A stretch of DNA of 64,000 nt. Source: Bradyrhizobium sp. WSM3983 (GTDB taxonomy: Bacteria > Pseudomonadota > Alphaproteobacteria > Rhizobiales > Xanthobacteraceae). The DNA is taken from positions 1 through 64,000 of the forward strand of contig NZ_AXAY01000009.1 in NCBI RefSeq assembly GCF_000473045.1, given 5' to 3'. The position numbers were made by a program, and so were the translations under genes. The notes beneath the pieces are model-generated. The model was not told the DNA's origin. It did not search any database and saw only the letters and a program-made list of their open reading frames with translations. Positions 35,276 to 44,364 of the stretch are shown here, one piece after another (position 1 is the first letter of the stretch; each line of letters starts with the position of its first letter).

Positions 35276-35292
35276 TTGCATTATGAATGCAT
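35276..35292. promoter_or_regulatory. LacI-type operator 3, upstream of the SDR operon
   Basis: TTGCATTATGAATGCAT: the same half-sites (last base changed), 5-base spacer, in the lacI/SDR gap 355 bases before the SDR start. Confidence 0.6.
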
Positions 35293-35647
35293 CCTCTCGG
35301 TACCGGCTTTCCATCGGCGGTGGTCGACAAAAGTGCAATAATAATAGATAGTTATAACAAAGCTCAGCGGCGCGCGGCAAATAGACTAGCAATGCAAATT
35401 TCCGTTGCAGGCCACTCTTGACCACGCTAATATGCATTTAGAAACAAAAAATGCGAAATGAGGGATGGGCGCCATGGCTAGCTTTTCATACAGATTCGAA
35501 GCGCCCTGCCCGACCTGCGCAGTTCCTCTCAGCACGTCCGGCCTTGAGCGCGTGTGATGGGACTCGAGATCACTTGAGTAGCCTAGATGCGCGTGGAGGC
35601 ACTGGCGCCGCGCGAAGGCTAGGGATGCGGGCAAGGAGAAGCGCGTC

Positions 35648-36376
35648 ATGAAAAGGCACGTTGTTATAACTGGCGGTGGAGGCGAGATCGGTTTCGCCAT
35701 GGCTCGGGAATTTGCGGCGGCGGGCGCGGCGGTGACGCTTCTGGATAAGGTTCTCCCCAGCGAGCTGAACCCTGAAGTGGAGGCGATCGGCGCGACCTTT
35801 AGGCAGGTGGACGTAACTGATGCAGACTCGGTTAATGCAGTAGTCGGCGGTCTCGACGAGATCGACGTTGCAGTGGCCAACGCAGGCGTGCATCGGGGCG
35901 CGCGCTTCCTAGATCTTTCGCCGGAGGCTTGGCGATTGATGTTTGATGTCAATGCCGGCGGAGTTTTTCTTTTCTGTCAAGCTGTCGCGAGACGTATGGT
36001 CCGAAGGGCGCGCGGTGGAAATATTGTTGTAACTGGTTCTTGGGTCCAAGACGTGCCGCACGTGGACAACACCGCCTATTGCGCTTCCAAAGCCGCCGCG
36101 GCGATGGTTGCGCGGTGTATGGCTTTGGAGCTGGCCGAGCATGGCATCCGCGTAAATGTCGTTGCTCCGGGCATCGTGAACGCTGGGATGGCTGCACGAC
36201 AACTCAAAATCGATCCCGTATTCGCGGCTACCGCGACCCAAGGCATTCCGCTTGGCCGGTTGCAAACAGCTGAGCAGGTTGCGCGCGCCACGGCTTTTCT
36301 TTGTTCTGATGAGGCGGAGTCCATCACTGGCATGACCATGCTGGTGGATGGAGGATTATCCCTGTTTAAACGCTAA
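35648..36376 (+). CDS. Short-chain dehydrogenase/reductase (4 of 4)
   Basis: A 242-residue SDR. The cofactor motif is slightly unusual, TGGGGEIG (residues 8-15), followed by [11 protein letters not shown], the catalytic serine in TGSWVQD, YCASKAA and the C-terminal [24 protein letters not shown] after beta-2 has an Asp, indicating NAD. It is the first gene of a plus-strand operon with the ABC transporter and sulfatase, so it probably handles the released alcohol or sugar part of the imported sulfate ester. The substrate is inferred. Confidence 0.88.
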   Translation: MKRHVVITGGGGEIGFAMAREFAAAGAAVTLLDKVLPSELNPEVEAIGATFRQVDVTDADSVNAVVGGLDEIDVAVANAGVHRGARFLDLSPEAWRLMFDVNAGGVFLFCQAVARRMVRRARGGNIVVTGSWVQDVPHVDNTAYCASKAAAAMVARCMALELAEHGIRVNVVAPGIVNAGMAARQLKIDPVFAATATQGIPLGRLQTAEQVARATAFLCSDEAESITGMTMLVDGGLSLFKR

Positions 36377-36389
36377 GCGGATTGCCAAA

Positions 36390-37199
36390 ATGACCTCTTC
36401 TGCAGAAGAAGTAGTGATGCTCGTCGACAAGGGTGGCTCGCCGCGCAGTCAAGCTCGTTGGTCGATACCGCTTCTTAATCTTCTCGGTTTTGCTATCTGC
36501 TTCGCCGTCTGGTGGTTAGTCACTTCACTGCATCTGATAAGCCTTCCTACTCCGCTACAAGTCGGCGAAAAGGCCATCGAGCTCATTCGTAGCGGGCAGT
36601 TGCCCTCGGATGTCCTGGCCAGCATTCGTCGTGTTCTTATCGGTTTCGCGCTTGGTGTTGTGCTGGCTGTGCCTGTCGGTTTTCTGGTCGGGTGGTATCG
36701 GGTGGCGCGAGGACTTATTGAGCCGCCCTTGCAATTCCTCAGAATGATCCCCCCCCTCGCCATAATCCCGCTTGCCATCGTGACTCTGGGCATCGACGAG
36801 ATACCCAAGATCTTTGTGATATTTTTGGCCAGCTTTCTCGCGACCGTCGTTGCGACGTACCAGGGCGTCATTACGGTCGACGCGACATTGATCAATGCGG
36901 CCCGTGTACTGGGTGCGAAGGATTTCACGATCTTCATTCGTGTCCTAATCCCAGCGTCAATCCCATTCATATTTGTCGGAGTCAGAATAGGAATGGGGTC
37001 GGCATGGGCAACGTTGGTGGCGTCTGAACTGATTGCGGCCCAGTCCGGGCTCGGCTTTAGAATGCAGCAAGCTCAGCTGTTTTACGACTTGCCGACGATC
37101 TTCGTCTGCCTGTTCGCGATTGGCTTCATTGGCCTCATCATGGACCGGGTCATCCTGGCGATAGAGCGCAAGCAGACAGCCTGGCAGGAGCGCGCATGA
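36390..37199 (+). CDS. ABC transporter permease, SsuC/TauC type
   Basis: A 269-residue inner-membrane protein with about six helices starting near residue 28 ([19 protein letters not shown]). The EAA-like loop is present around [20 protein letters not shown] (about 168-187). The sequence belongs to the nitrate/sulfonate/bicarbonate group. The ATG at 36390 is chosen because it lies just after the SDR stop; no strong ribosome site is visible. Its stop overlaps the ATPase start (ATGA). It should form the channel for the substrate bound by the protein at 37975. Confidence 0.92.
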   Translation: MTSSAEEVVMLVDKGGSPRSQARWSIPLLNLLGFAICFAVWWLVTSLHLISLPTPLQVGEKAIELIRSGQLPSDVLASIRRVLIGFALGVVLAVPVGFLVGWYRVARGLIEPPLQFLRMIPPLAIIPLAIVTLGIDEIPKIFVIFLASFLATVVATYQGVITVDATLINAARVLGAKDFTIFIRVLIPASIPFIFVGVRIGMGSAWATLVASELIAAQSGLGFRMQQAQLFYDLPTIFVCLFAIGFIGLIMDRVILAIERKQTAWQERA

Positions 37200-37954
37200 A
37201 TCCGAAAATTTCCTTCCGGAACGTCACTCGCAGCTTCGGCTCGTTGCTTGCCTTGGATCGACTAAATCTGGACATCGCCGATGGGGAGTTTGTCACGGTA
37301 GTCGGTCCGTCTGGCTGTGGAAAGTCGACCGCTCTCAATGTCGCTGCAGGTCTGGTGCCAACGTCATCGGGGCAGGTTCTTGTTGACGGCGCGCCCGTTA
37401 TCGGGCCTGGGCCCGACCGCGGCGTGATCTTTCAACAATACGCGTTGTTTCCCTGGCTAACGGTTCGTCAGAATGTTGAGTTTGGATTGCGATTGAAGGC
37501 CTTGCCAGCCAAGGAGCGCCGTTCGATTGTCCAGCGCTGTATCGCTCTCGTTGGTTTAACAGACTTTGCAGATGCACTTCCGAAGACCCTCTCTGGAGGG
37601 ATGAAGCAACGGTGCGCAATCGCTCGAGCTTATGCCGTGGATCCGAAGGTCCTACTCATGGATGAGCCGTTCGGCGCCCTGGACGCCCTTACGCGAGTTA
37701 ACATGCAGGATCAGCTTCTGCTCACTTGGAGCGGAGATCGAAGGACGGTCCTTTTTATTACTCACGATGTTGACGAAGCCGTTTATTTGGCCAACCGGGT
37801 TGTGGTTATGGCCGCACGACCTGGACGTCTACAGGAGGTCATACCAGTAGATCTTCCATACCCCCGCACTGAGGCTATTCGGCTCTCGGCTGAATTCACC
37901 GCAATTCGTAACCACGTCTGGCGCGCTGTCTACCACCAGGGCGAAGCGCACTAG
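37196..37954 (+). CDS. ABC transporter ATPase, SsuB/TauB type
   Basis: A 252-residue ATPase: Walker [10 protein letters not shown] (about residues 37-45), Q-loop [12 protein letters not shown], signature [14 protein letters not shown] (about 133-146), Walker [13 protein letters not shown] and the switch histidine in FITHDVDEA. It belongs with the SsuB/TauB/NrtD ATPases for sulfonates, taurine or nitrate. It overlaps the permease by four bases and precedes the binding protein by 20 bases. It powers uptake from the cytoplasmic side. Confidence 0.93.
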   Translation: MNPKISFRNVTRSFGSLLALDRLNLDIADGEFVTVVGPSGCGKSTALNVAAGLVPTSSGQVLVDGAPVIGPGPDRGVIFQQYALFPWLTVRQNVEFGLRLKALPAKERRSIVQRCIALVGLTDFADALPKTLSGGMKQRCAIARAYAVDPKVLLMDEPFGALDALTRVNMQDQLLLTWSGDRRTVLFITHDVDEAVYLANRVVVMAARPGRLQEVIPVDLPYPRTEAIRLSAEFTAIRNHVWRAVYHQGEAH

Positions 37955-37974
37955 AGATACTTAGGAGAGCAACT

Positions 37975-38937
37975 GTGAGCATTACTCGAAGAACCGTCTT
38001 GGCCGTTGGCGGCGCAACACTGGCAGCAGGATTCGTTTCAACCGCTCATGCTCAGAATAAGAGAGTCCGCATGGGCTACAACGTGGACTTTCATAGTGCA
38101 AGTCTGCCGATGATCGCTGACAGTTTGGGACTGTGGAAAAAAAACGGTGTCGACATAGAGCTGCTGAAGTTCACTAACGGCCCGCTTCAGGTTCAGGCGC
38201 TCGAAGCTGGAAGTCTTGAGTTTGGATATATCGGCCCAGGTGCGCTGTGGCTCCCCATGGCCGGCAGATCAAAAATAATTGCGCTCAACGCGCTCTCGTT
38301 CTCGGATCGCATCATCGCTCAGCCACCCCTCAAGAGTTTGAGCGCGCTCAAAGGCAAGAAAGTTGGCGTGCCAAGTGGAAGTACCGGCGAGATGATCTTG
38401 CGGCTCGCCTTAGAAAGCGAAGGAATGGCACTCACTGATGTCAATGTGCTCGCGATGGATCCGAGCACGATTGTTGCGGCATTCTCTTCCGGTCAGATAG
38501 ATGCTGCCGGGATTTGGTATCCGCTTGCTGGCACGATTAAGAAGGCCGTTCCGGAGCTAAACGAATTGGCGAAGGACGCCGATTTTGCAAGCAAAGTGTC
38601 GTTTCCAAGCGCCTTCGTTACTCGGGACGTTATCATCCAGAAGGACTCCGAAATGGTCGCGAAAGTCGTTGGCGTGCTTAAGGAGGCGCAAGATTTTCGC
38701 GCAAATAACGTCCAGCGAGCAGTCGAGATCACTGGCGAGCGTCTTGGAATAGCGCCGGAGACTCTCAAATTGGAGGCGACCGGCCTTCTCACGTCGAAAG
38801 AATTGGAGAAGTTGACGAAGGACGGCACGGTTGAAAAATGGCTTAATGTGCTGGAAGCAATGTTTAGATCGTTTGGGCACTCAGAGAAGTTTTTGCCAGT
38901 GTCGGATTACTACAAGCGGCAGTTCTACGCCGAGTAG
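37975..38937 (+). CDS. ABC substrate-binding protein, SsuA/TauA-like
   Basis: A 320-residue exported protein. The GTG start at 37975 has AGGAGAG upstream. The signal peptide MSITRRTVLAVGGATLAAGF ends near TAHAQ and has a twin-arginine look (TRRTVLA). The mature part has MGYNVDFHSASLPMIADSLG, LEAGSLEFGYIGPGAL and the LKGKKVGVPSGSTGE loop typical of SsuA/NMT1-type binding proteins for alkanesulfonates, taurine, sulfate esters or related anions. It gives the transporter its specificity. The neighbouring sulfatase makes a sulfate ester or sulfonate the most likely ligand. Confidence 0.9.
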   Translation: MSITRRTVLAVGGATLAAGFVSTAHAQNKRVRMGYNVDFHSASLPMIADSLGLWKKNGVDIELLKFTNGPLQVQALEAGSLEFGYIGPGALWLPMAGRSKIIALNALSFSDRIIAQPPLKSLSALKGKKVGVPSGSTGEMILRLALESEGMALTDVNVLAMDPSTIVAAFSSGQIDAAGIWYPLAGTIKKAVPELNELAKDADFASKVSFPSAFVTRDVIIQKDSEMVAKVVGVLKEAQDFRANNVQRAVEITGERLGIAPETLKLEATGLLTSKELEKLTKDGTVEKWLNVLEAMFRSFGHSEKFLPVSDYYKRQFYAE

Positions 38938-38994
38938 AGTACGGCTCGAATAGTAGTGCCGTTTTAACTTGCACGACCGAATGCGGAAAGTCCT

Positions 38995-40500
38995 ATGAAC
39001 ATTATCTACTTCGATGTCGATAGCTTGAGGCCGGATCACTTGGGTTGCTATGGCTACCATCGGGAAACTTCTCCCATAATAGACGGTATCGCAGCTCAAG
39101 GGATGAGGTTCGACAATGTCTATGCGTCGGATGTGCCATGCCATCCCTCCCGAACAGCACTGTGGAGTGGCAGACATGGTATCAGGACGGGCGTCGTCGA
39201 TCACGGAGGAACAGCGAGCGAACCGTTTCGAGAAGGACCTAGCCGCGTTTGGGCTGGCACTTTCTATGAAGATGGTTGGATGCGAGCGCTGAGGGGTCTG
39301 GATTTCTATACCGCGACAATAAGCAGTTTCGGTGAGCGCCACGGATGTTGGCATTGGTATGCGGGCTTTAATGAAATCATTAATCCTGGAAAAGTTGGCA
39401 TGGAAAGTGCCGAGGAAATAACGCCACTCACGCTTGAATGGTTAAAACGCAATGGTTCGCGTGGAAACTGGTTTCTTCACGTGAATCTATGGGACGCTCA
39501 TACCCCTTACCGGGCACCGGCTTCGTTTGGAGATCCGTTCGCCGATCGACCACTGCCGAACTGGATGACAAAAGAGGTGTTCGAGGCGTGTTACTCTGGC
39601 TTTGGTCCACACTGCCCTCAAGAACCATCCGGCTATACCGAGAATGCGTCGACCAAGTATCCGCGCGCGCCCTCGCGAATCGACAGCATGCAAAAAGTCG
39701 AGGCTTGGTTCAACGGCTACGATACGGGCATTCGATATGCTGATCATCACATCGGGCTGATATTGAAAGCCCTCGGCGATATGCATCTTCTCGACAAGAC
39801 GATCGTCGTAGTAAGTGCTGACCACGGCGAAAACCAGGGCGAGCTCAATGTTTGGGGAGATCACCAGACAGCAGATCAGTTCACCTGCAATGTGCCTCTT
39901 ATCATTCGTTGGCCCAGCAATCCGAATCTGAAGGGGGTGAATCGAGGATTGCATTATCACTTTGACTGGGCTGCAACGATTGTTGACATGCTCGGAGGCG
40001 CGGTTTCTAGCGCTTGGGATGGTCGTTCGTTCGCCGAAGACTTGGCGGCCGGTAGAGACGGAGGCCGTGATCATCTCGTTCTAAGTCAGGGAGCGTGGTC
40101 CGTTCAACGTTCGGTCAGGTTCAGAAGGGATGGTGGCGATTGGCTCATGATTCGCACCTTGCATGATGGCTACAAGAACTTCGAACCGTACGAGCTCTAC
40201 GAGTTGACGAGTGATCCTCACGAGCAGAGAAATCTGGCGTCGGCTAAGCGAGAAATCGTGGCGGAGGCAAGTCGTCTCCTTGACGGTTGGTGGTCGGATT
40301 CAGTCGCACGAAGTGGTGTCGACGTGGATCCTTTGATGACCGTGCTGCGTGAGGGTGGGCCGTATCACTGTAGAGGTCGGCTGGCAGCGTATCTCGATCG
40401 CCTCGAAGCGACCGGACGTCCGCAACATGCTGCGCGTCTTCGAAGCCGCCATCCGCAACAGGAGAAATCCGAGAACTCCATTTTCAAGATATTGGGGTAA
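38995..40500 (+). CDS. Type I sulfatase
   Basis: A 501-residue alkaline-phosphatase-fold sulfatase. The N terminus IIYFDVDSLRPDHLGCYG supplies the first metal-binding Asp residues. The key signature C-x-P-S-R is present as CHPSR (residues 49-53), whose Cys would be converted to formylglycine, followed by LWSGRHGIRTG. DHGEN and HGENQGE-type sequence (about 277) hold the second metal group. There is no signal peptide, so it acts in the cytoplasm after import by the upstream transporter. A formylglycine-generating enzyme is not in the window and must be supplied elsewhere. It would cut sulfate from an imported ester. Confidence 0.92.
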   Translation: MNIIYFDVDSLRPDHLGCYGYHRETSPIIDGIAAQGMRFDNVYASDVPCHPSRTALWSGRHGIRTGVVDHGGTASEPFREGPSRVWAGTFYEDGWMRALRGLDFYTATISSFGERHGCWHWYAGFNEIINPGKVGMESAEEITPLTLEWLKRNGSRGNWFLHVNLWDAHTPYRAPASFGDPFADRPLPNWMTKEVFEACYSGFGPHCPQEPSGYTENASTKYPRAPSRIDSMQKVEAWFNGYDTGIRYADHHIGLILKALGDMHLLDKTIVVVSADHGENQGELNVWGDHQTADQFTCNVPLIIRWPSNPNLKGVNRGLHYHFDWAATIVDMLGGAVSSAWDGRSFAEDLAAGRDGGRDHLVLSQGAWSVQRSVRFRRDGGDWLMIRTLHDGYKNFEPYELYELTSDPHEQRNLASAKREIVAEASRLLDGWWSDSVARSGVDVDPLMTVLREGGPYHCRGRLAAYLDRLEATGRPQHAARLRSRHPQQEKSENSIFKILG

Positions 40501-40641
40501 GGAAGTGGAATGATTGCCTGAATGTCAATACCGCGATGCCGTGCGATCTTGCGAGCTTGCTCGACTTGGGGAGACTCTGATCTTAGACGCACGGCGGGTA
40601 TCCCAGTATCCCTCGCGTTCGCCAACGCTAGAAATACCTGA

Positions 40642-42438
40642 ATGTTCGAGCGGATCAGGTACATTGTCGATCGCAAGGGAGCGAACAAGGGATCGAACCG
40701 GCTCCTGGTCCGCGTTCGCGCGCTGCTGCGCAGCAACGAATTCTACCTGATCCCGCTCGCGCTCGTGATCGGCACCATTGCGGGCGCGACCGTGACGCTG
40801 ATGGCCGAGATCGCCCAGATCGCCCATGTCCTGATCTTTGGCATTCCCGTCGACGTTCGCCTCTCAGCCAACGATCGCGTCAGTCCCTGGGCGGCGCTGC
40901 TTGCCCCTGGCCTTGGCGGGTTGGCGCTCGGCATCATGGAATGGTCGCGACGGCGTCTGAAGCTCTCCAACGCGGTCGACCCGATCGAGGCCAATGCGCT
41001 GCGCGGTGGCAATCTCTGCATGCGCGACAGCGTGGTGGTGTCGAGCCAGGCGCTGATTTCCAACGGCTGCGGCGCCTCGGTCGGACTCGAGGCCGGCTAT
41101 ACCCAGATCGGCTCCGGTATCGCCTCGCTGCTCGGCCAGTTCTTCAATTTGCGGCGCAACGATCTCCGGCTGATCGTCGGCTGCGGCGCCGCCGCTGCAA
41201 TTGCCGCTGCCTTCGGCGCCCCGATCACAGGTGCGTTCTACGCCTGCGAGCTGATCGTCGGCGTCTACGCCGTCGCCAGCGCCGCGCCGATCCTGGCGGC
41301 CTCGCTCGCCGGCGCCCTGACCGCGCAGTGGCTCGGCGGCGCGCCGTATTCGCTAGAGGTACCGCGGGTGGGCGCCGTCGGACTAGAACAATATCTGATC
41401 TTGATCGGGCTCGCGCTCGTCACCGGCGGCGTCGGCATCGCGGTGATGCGCAGTTCGACGCCCTTCGAGCGGCTGTTCAAATGGCTGCCGGTCTGGATCA
41501 GGCCGGTGATCGGCGGTCTGATCATCGGCGGCTTCGCGATTCTGACGCCGCAGGTCCTGGCCGCGGGCCACGGCGCGATGGTGCTCGACCTCCATCATGA
41601 CATGACGATCAACCTGATCGCCATGATCATCGCGCTGAAGCTGACCGCCTGCCTGATCTCGCTGGCCTCCGGCTTCCGCGGCGGTCTGTTCTTCGCCTCG
41701 CTGTTCGTCGGCAGCCTGATCGGAAAGTTCTTCGCGGCCGTGCTCTTGCTCATCAGCCCCAGCTTCGCGATCGATCCGCTGGTCGCGATGCTGACGGGCA
41801 TGGCAACGCTGGGGGTGGCCATCGTCGGCGGTCCGCTGACGATGTCGTTCCTGGTGCTGGAGATGACCCGCAATGTCGACGTTACCGCGGTGGTGCTGGC
41901 GGGCTGCATCGTCACCTCGATCTGCGTCCGCTTCATGTTCGGCCATTCCTTCTCGACCTGGCGCCTGCATCTGCGTGGCGAGACCATTCGCAGCGCCAAC
42001 GATGTCGGCTGGCTGCGCAATCTCACCGTCGAGCGCATGATGCGCCCCGACGTCGGCAAGGTGCCGTCGTCGACGACAATCGCCGCGACCCGCCGCGAAT
42101 TCGCGCTGGGGTCGCGGCCCGGCATCGTCGTCGCCAACAATGCCGACGAATATGTCGGCCTCGTCATGCTGCCGGACCTGTTCTCCAGCGACCTCGACAC
42201 CATCGCCGACGACATCCAGGTCGTCGAGCTCGCCCGCTACACCGACATCGTGCTGTTGCCGGAGATGAACGTGAAGTCGGCGATGGCGGTGTTCGACGAG
42301 GCGGAAGCGGAGATGCTGACGGTGGTCGAATCCGCCGAAAGCCGCAAGGTGATCGGCTTTTTGACCGAATCCTTCGTCCGCCGCCGCTATGTCGAGGAGA
42401 TCGACAAGGCGACGCGCGGCGTGCTGGGAGCGCTATAG
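40642..42438 (+). CDS. ClC-type chloride channel/antiporter with CBS domains
   Basis: A 598-residue membrane protein. The ClC filter regions are recognisable: NGCGASVGLEAGYTQIGS (about residues 138-155) with the gating Glu kept, AAAFGAPITGAFYACE and GFRGGLFFASLFVGSLIGK. About ten hydrophobic segments precede a cytoplasmic CBS pair (about 450-590), beginning VERMMRPDVGKVPSSTTIAA. Composition is strongly GC-biased in the third codon position, unlike the AT-richer lacI-sulfatase genes just upstream, and looks like Bradyrhizobium core genome. It was probably carried in separately. There is no link to the catabolic pathway; a role in ion balance is the family's function. Confidence 0.92.
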   Translation: MFERIRYIVDRKGANKGSNRLLVRVRALLRSNEFYLIPLALVIGTIAGATVTLMAEIAQIAHVLIFGIPVDVRLSANDRVSPWAALLAPGLGGLALGIMEWSRRRLKLSNAVDPIEANALRGGNLCMRDSVVVSSQALISNGCGASVGLEAGYTQIGSGIASLLGQFFNLRRNDLRLIVGCGAAAAIAAAFGAPITGAFYACELIVGVYAVASAAPILAASLAGALTAQWLGGAPYSLEVPRVGAVGLEQYLILIGLALVTGGVGIAVMRSSTPFERLFKWLPVWIRPVIGGLIIGGFAILTPQVLAAGHGAMVLDLHHDMTINLIAMIIALKLTACLISLASGFRGGLFFASLFVGSLIGKFFAAVLLLISPSFAIDPLVAMLTGMATLGVAIVGGPLTMSFLVLEMTRNVDVTAVVLAGCIVTSICVRFMFGHSFSTWRLHLRGETIRSANDVGWLRNLTVERMMRPDVGKVPSSTTIAATRREFALGSRPGIVVANNADEYVGLVMLPDLFSSDLDTIADDIQVVELARYTDIVLLPEMNVKSAMAVFDEAEAEMLTVVESAESRKVIGFLTESFVRRRYVEEIDKATRGVLGAL

Positions 42439-42800
42439 GGATCGCATCAGTCTTGCAGCTAGCAGCCCTTTTAGGTCAATGACCTCCAGTTCCTCGACGC
42501 GCTGCCGCGCCAGGCCTCTGGGAAGATCTTCAGGCGCAAGTTGTGCGATCTCCATGCCGAGGTTGCCTGCGCCCCGCGGCCTGACAAGCCAACAAGTTTT
42601 CAAACGTTGGAGCTGATGCAAAGCGGATTCGATCGCCTATGGTTGGTCGTTAATGAGGCCCGGCTCTAATTCCGGTCTTTCCTTTTCTACGCTGGTCTAC
42701 GATCGTCGAACGCGCTTGTTGCACCAAATCAATTGGTGGCATTTCTAATCATCCCCATCCGAGGACGCTGTCTAGACGTCCTCATTCGGTGGGGGCGGCG
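42439..42800 (+). other. Gap between chloride channel and trbB (right edge of cargo)
   Basis: No gene with support. It contains the second direct-repeat copy (42672-42705); the sequence from there to trbB is expected to be the original flank of trbB. Confidence 0.45.
42672..42705 (+). repeat. Direct repeat copy 2 at right edge of the cargo
   Basis: It matches 17173-17206 at 28 of 34 positions, same orientation, no gaps. It lies 96 bases before the trbB start. Confidence 0.6.
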
Positions 42801-43763
42801 GTGGCGATCCATTCCTTTCAATCGGAAACAGCATCGCGCGGCGCACGAATGCTGCGTAGTGCACTTGGTACGGCGATTGCCGGTTATCTGGAAGATGAAT
42901 CGATCATCGAGGTGATGCTCAATCCAGATGGCCGGTTGTGGATTGACCGGCTGTCGAATGGCCTTACCGATACCGGCGAAACATTGTCCGCAACAGACGG
43001 CGAGCGCATTGTTCGTCTGGTGGCGCACCACGTAGGCGCGGAGGTGCATGCCGGCTCCCCCCGCGTCTCGGCCGAACTACCTGGAACCGGCGAACGCTTC
43101 GAAGGTCTCCTGCCTCCGGTCGTCGCCGCTCCAGCCTTCGCGATCCGCAAGCCCGCGGTCGCCGTGTTCACGCTCGACGACTACGTCGTCAAGGGGATCA
43201 TGACCGTGGGGCAGGCCAAGACTCTGAGGGGCGCTGTCTCCGCTCGCAAAAACATCCTTGTCGCCGGTGGCACATCGAGCGGCAAGACAACACTGACCAA
43301 TGCACTTTTGGCTGAAGTAGCGAAGACCTCCGATCGCGTCGTGCTGATCGAGGATACGCGCGAATTGCAGTGCAAGGCGCCCAATCTCGTCGCGCTGCGT
43401 ACCAAGGACGGCGTCGCCACGCTGTCGGACCTCGTCCGCTCCTCGCTCCGCCTTCGCCCGGACCGCATCCCGATCGGCGAGGTGCGGGGCGCCGAAGCGC
43501 TCGACTTACTCAAAGCCTGGGGCACCGGCCATCCCGGAGGCATCGGCACCATCCACGCGGGCACCGCACTCGGCGCACTGCGGCGGCTCGAGCAACTCAT
43601 CCAGGAAGCCGTCATCACGGTGCCCCGCGCTCTGATCGCCGAGACTATCAACCTCGTCGCCGTACTTGCGGGCCGTGGCGCCGATCGTCGCGTCACCGAA
43701 CTCGCCCTCGTCACCGGGCTCGGAGCAGCAGGCGACTACAGCCTTTCACAAGCAGGAGACTGA
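42801..43763 (+). CDS. trbB: TrbB, conjugal transfer ATPase (VirB11-like)
   Basis: A 320-residue secretion ATPase. An N-terminal domain is followed by Walker [11 protein letters not shown] (about residues 154-163), the Asp box [12 protein letters not shown] (about 179-190), Walker B-like [19 protein letters not shown] and the His box [11 protein letters not shown]. The GTG at 42801 gives the usual start MAIHSFQ; a GTG 12 bases earlier is in frame. It is a hexameric motor at the base of the mating pore and the first gene of the trb operon. Here it is separated by the cargo from the RHH gene, its expected upstream neighbour, so its promoter must lie inside the cargo or its edge. Confidence 0.96.
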   Translation: MAIHSFQSETASRGARMLRSALGTAIAGYLEDESIIEVMLNPDGRLWIDRLSNGLTDTGETLSATDGERIVRLVAHHVGAEVHAGSPRVSAELPGTGERFEGLLPPVVAAPAFAIRKPAVAVFTLDDYVVKGIMTVGQAKTLRGAVSARKNILVAGGTSSGKTTLTNALLAEVAKTSDRVVLIEDTRELQCKAPNLVALRTKDGVATLSDLVRSSLRLRPDRIPIGEVRGAEALDLLKAWGTGHPGGIGTIHAGTALGALRRLEQLIQEAVITVPRALIAETINLVAVLAGRGADRRVTELALVTGLGAAGDYSLSQAGD

Positions 43764-43764
43764 C

Positions 43765-44091
43765 ATGCGTCCACGATTTCGTTTTCTTCGAGAAGCCGCG
43801 TCTCTGGCTGCCTCCGGTACGGTACTTCTGACGACAGTGCCGGCATGGGCGGCTGGCTCGAACATGCCATGGGAGCAGCCACTCAATCAGATCTTGCAAT
43901 CGGTCGAAGGCCCGGTCGCCAAGATCATCGCCGTCATCATCATCGTCGTCACGGGTTTGACGCTCGCATTCGGCGATTCGTCCGGTGGTTTCCGAAGGCT
44001 GATCCAGATCGTGTTCGGCCTCTCGATCGCGTTTGCTGCCTCGAGTTTCTTCCTGTCGTTCTTCTCGTTCGGCGGCGGCGTGGTGATCTGA
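43765..44091 (+). CDS. trbC: TrbC, conjugative pilin
   Basis: A 108-residue pilin precursor: signal-like N terminus ending in TTVPAWAAGSNMPW, then two membrane helices (about 48-67 and 78-103) separated by a short loop with GDSSGGFRRL. It is the VirB2/TrbC family pilus subunit, matured by signal cleavage and probably further processed by TraF (9603). GGAG lies 7 bases before the ATG at 43765. Stop and next start overlap. Confidence 0.92.
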   Translation: MRPRFRFLREAASLAASGTVLLTTVPAWAAGSNMPWEQPLNQILQSVEGPVAKIIAVIIIVVTGLTLAFGDSSGGFRRLIQIVFGLSIAFAASSFFLSFFSFGGGVVI

Positions 44092-44354
44092 TGGATGAAC
44101 CAGTCGCGGGTTTTGTCGTGCCCGTTCATCGTGCGCTCACCGAGCCGATCCTGATGGGTGGCGCGCCGCGGTCGGTCGCGATCGTCAACGGTACGTTGGC
44201 GGCCGCCCTTGGACTTGGGCTGCGGCTGTGGATCGCCGGTCTCGTCCTCTGGTTCATCGGCCACATGGCTGCCGTGTGGGCCGCCAAGCGCGATCCCGCC
44301 TTCGTCGATGTGGTGCGCCGACACCTGCGCATTCCCGGTCACCTCAACATCTGA
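44091..44354 (+). CDS. trbD: TrbD, mating-pore inner-membrane protein
   Basis: An 87-residue VirB3-like protein. The N-terminal VPVHRALTEPILMGGAPRS is the usual signature, followed by one or two membrane segments (about 28-62) and a basic tail, KRDPAFVDVVRRHLR. It helps position the TrbE ATPase at the membrane. The ATG overlaps the trbC stop by one base (TGATG). Confidence 0.93.
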   Translation: MDEPVAGFVVPVHRALTEPILMGGAPRSVAIVNGTLAAALGLGLRLWIAGLVLWFIGHMAAVWAAKRDPAFVDVVRRHLRIPGHLNI

Positions 44355-44364
44355 GTTCGCGGTC

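Larger units (their letters stand above)
35053..35647. other. Regulatory gap between lacI and the SDR-transporter-sulfatase operon
   Basis: About 600 bases without a gene and visibly more AT-rich than the surroundings. It carries operators 2 and 3 (35072-35088 and 35276-35292) and another dyad, TGCAA (35393-35397) with TTGCA (35405-35409). The ATG at 35648 has AAGGAGA upstream. Confidence 0.55.
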
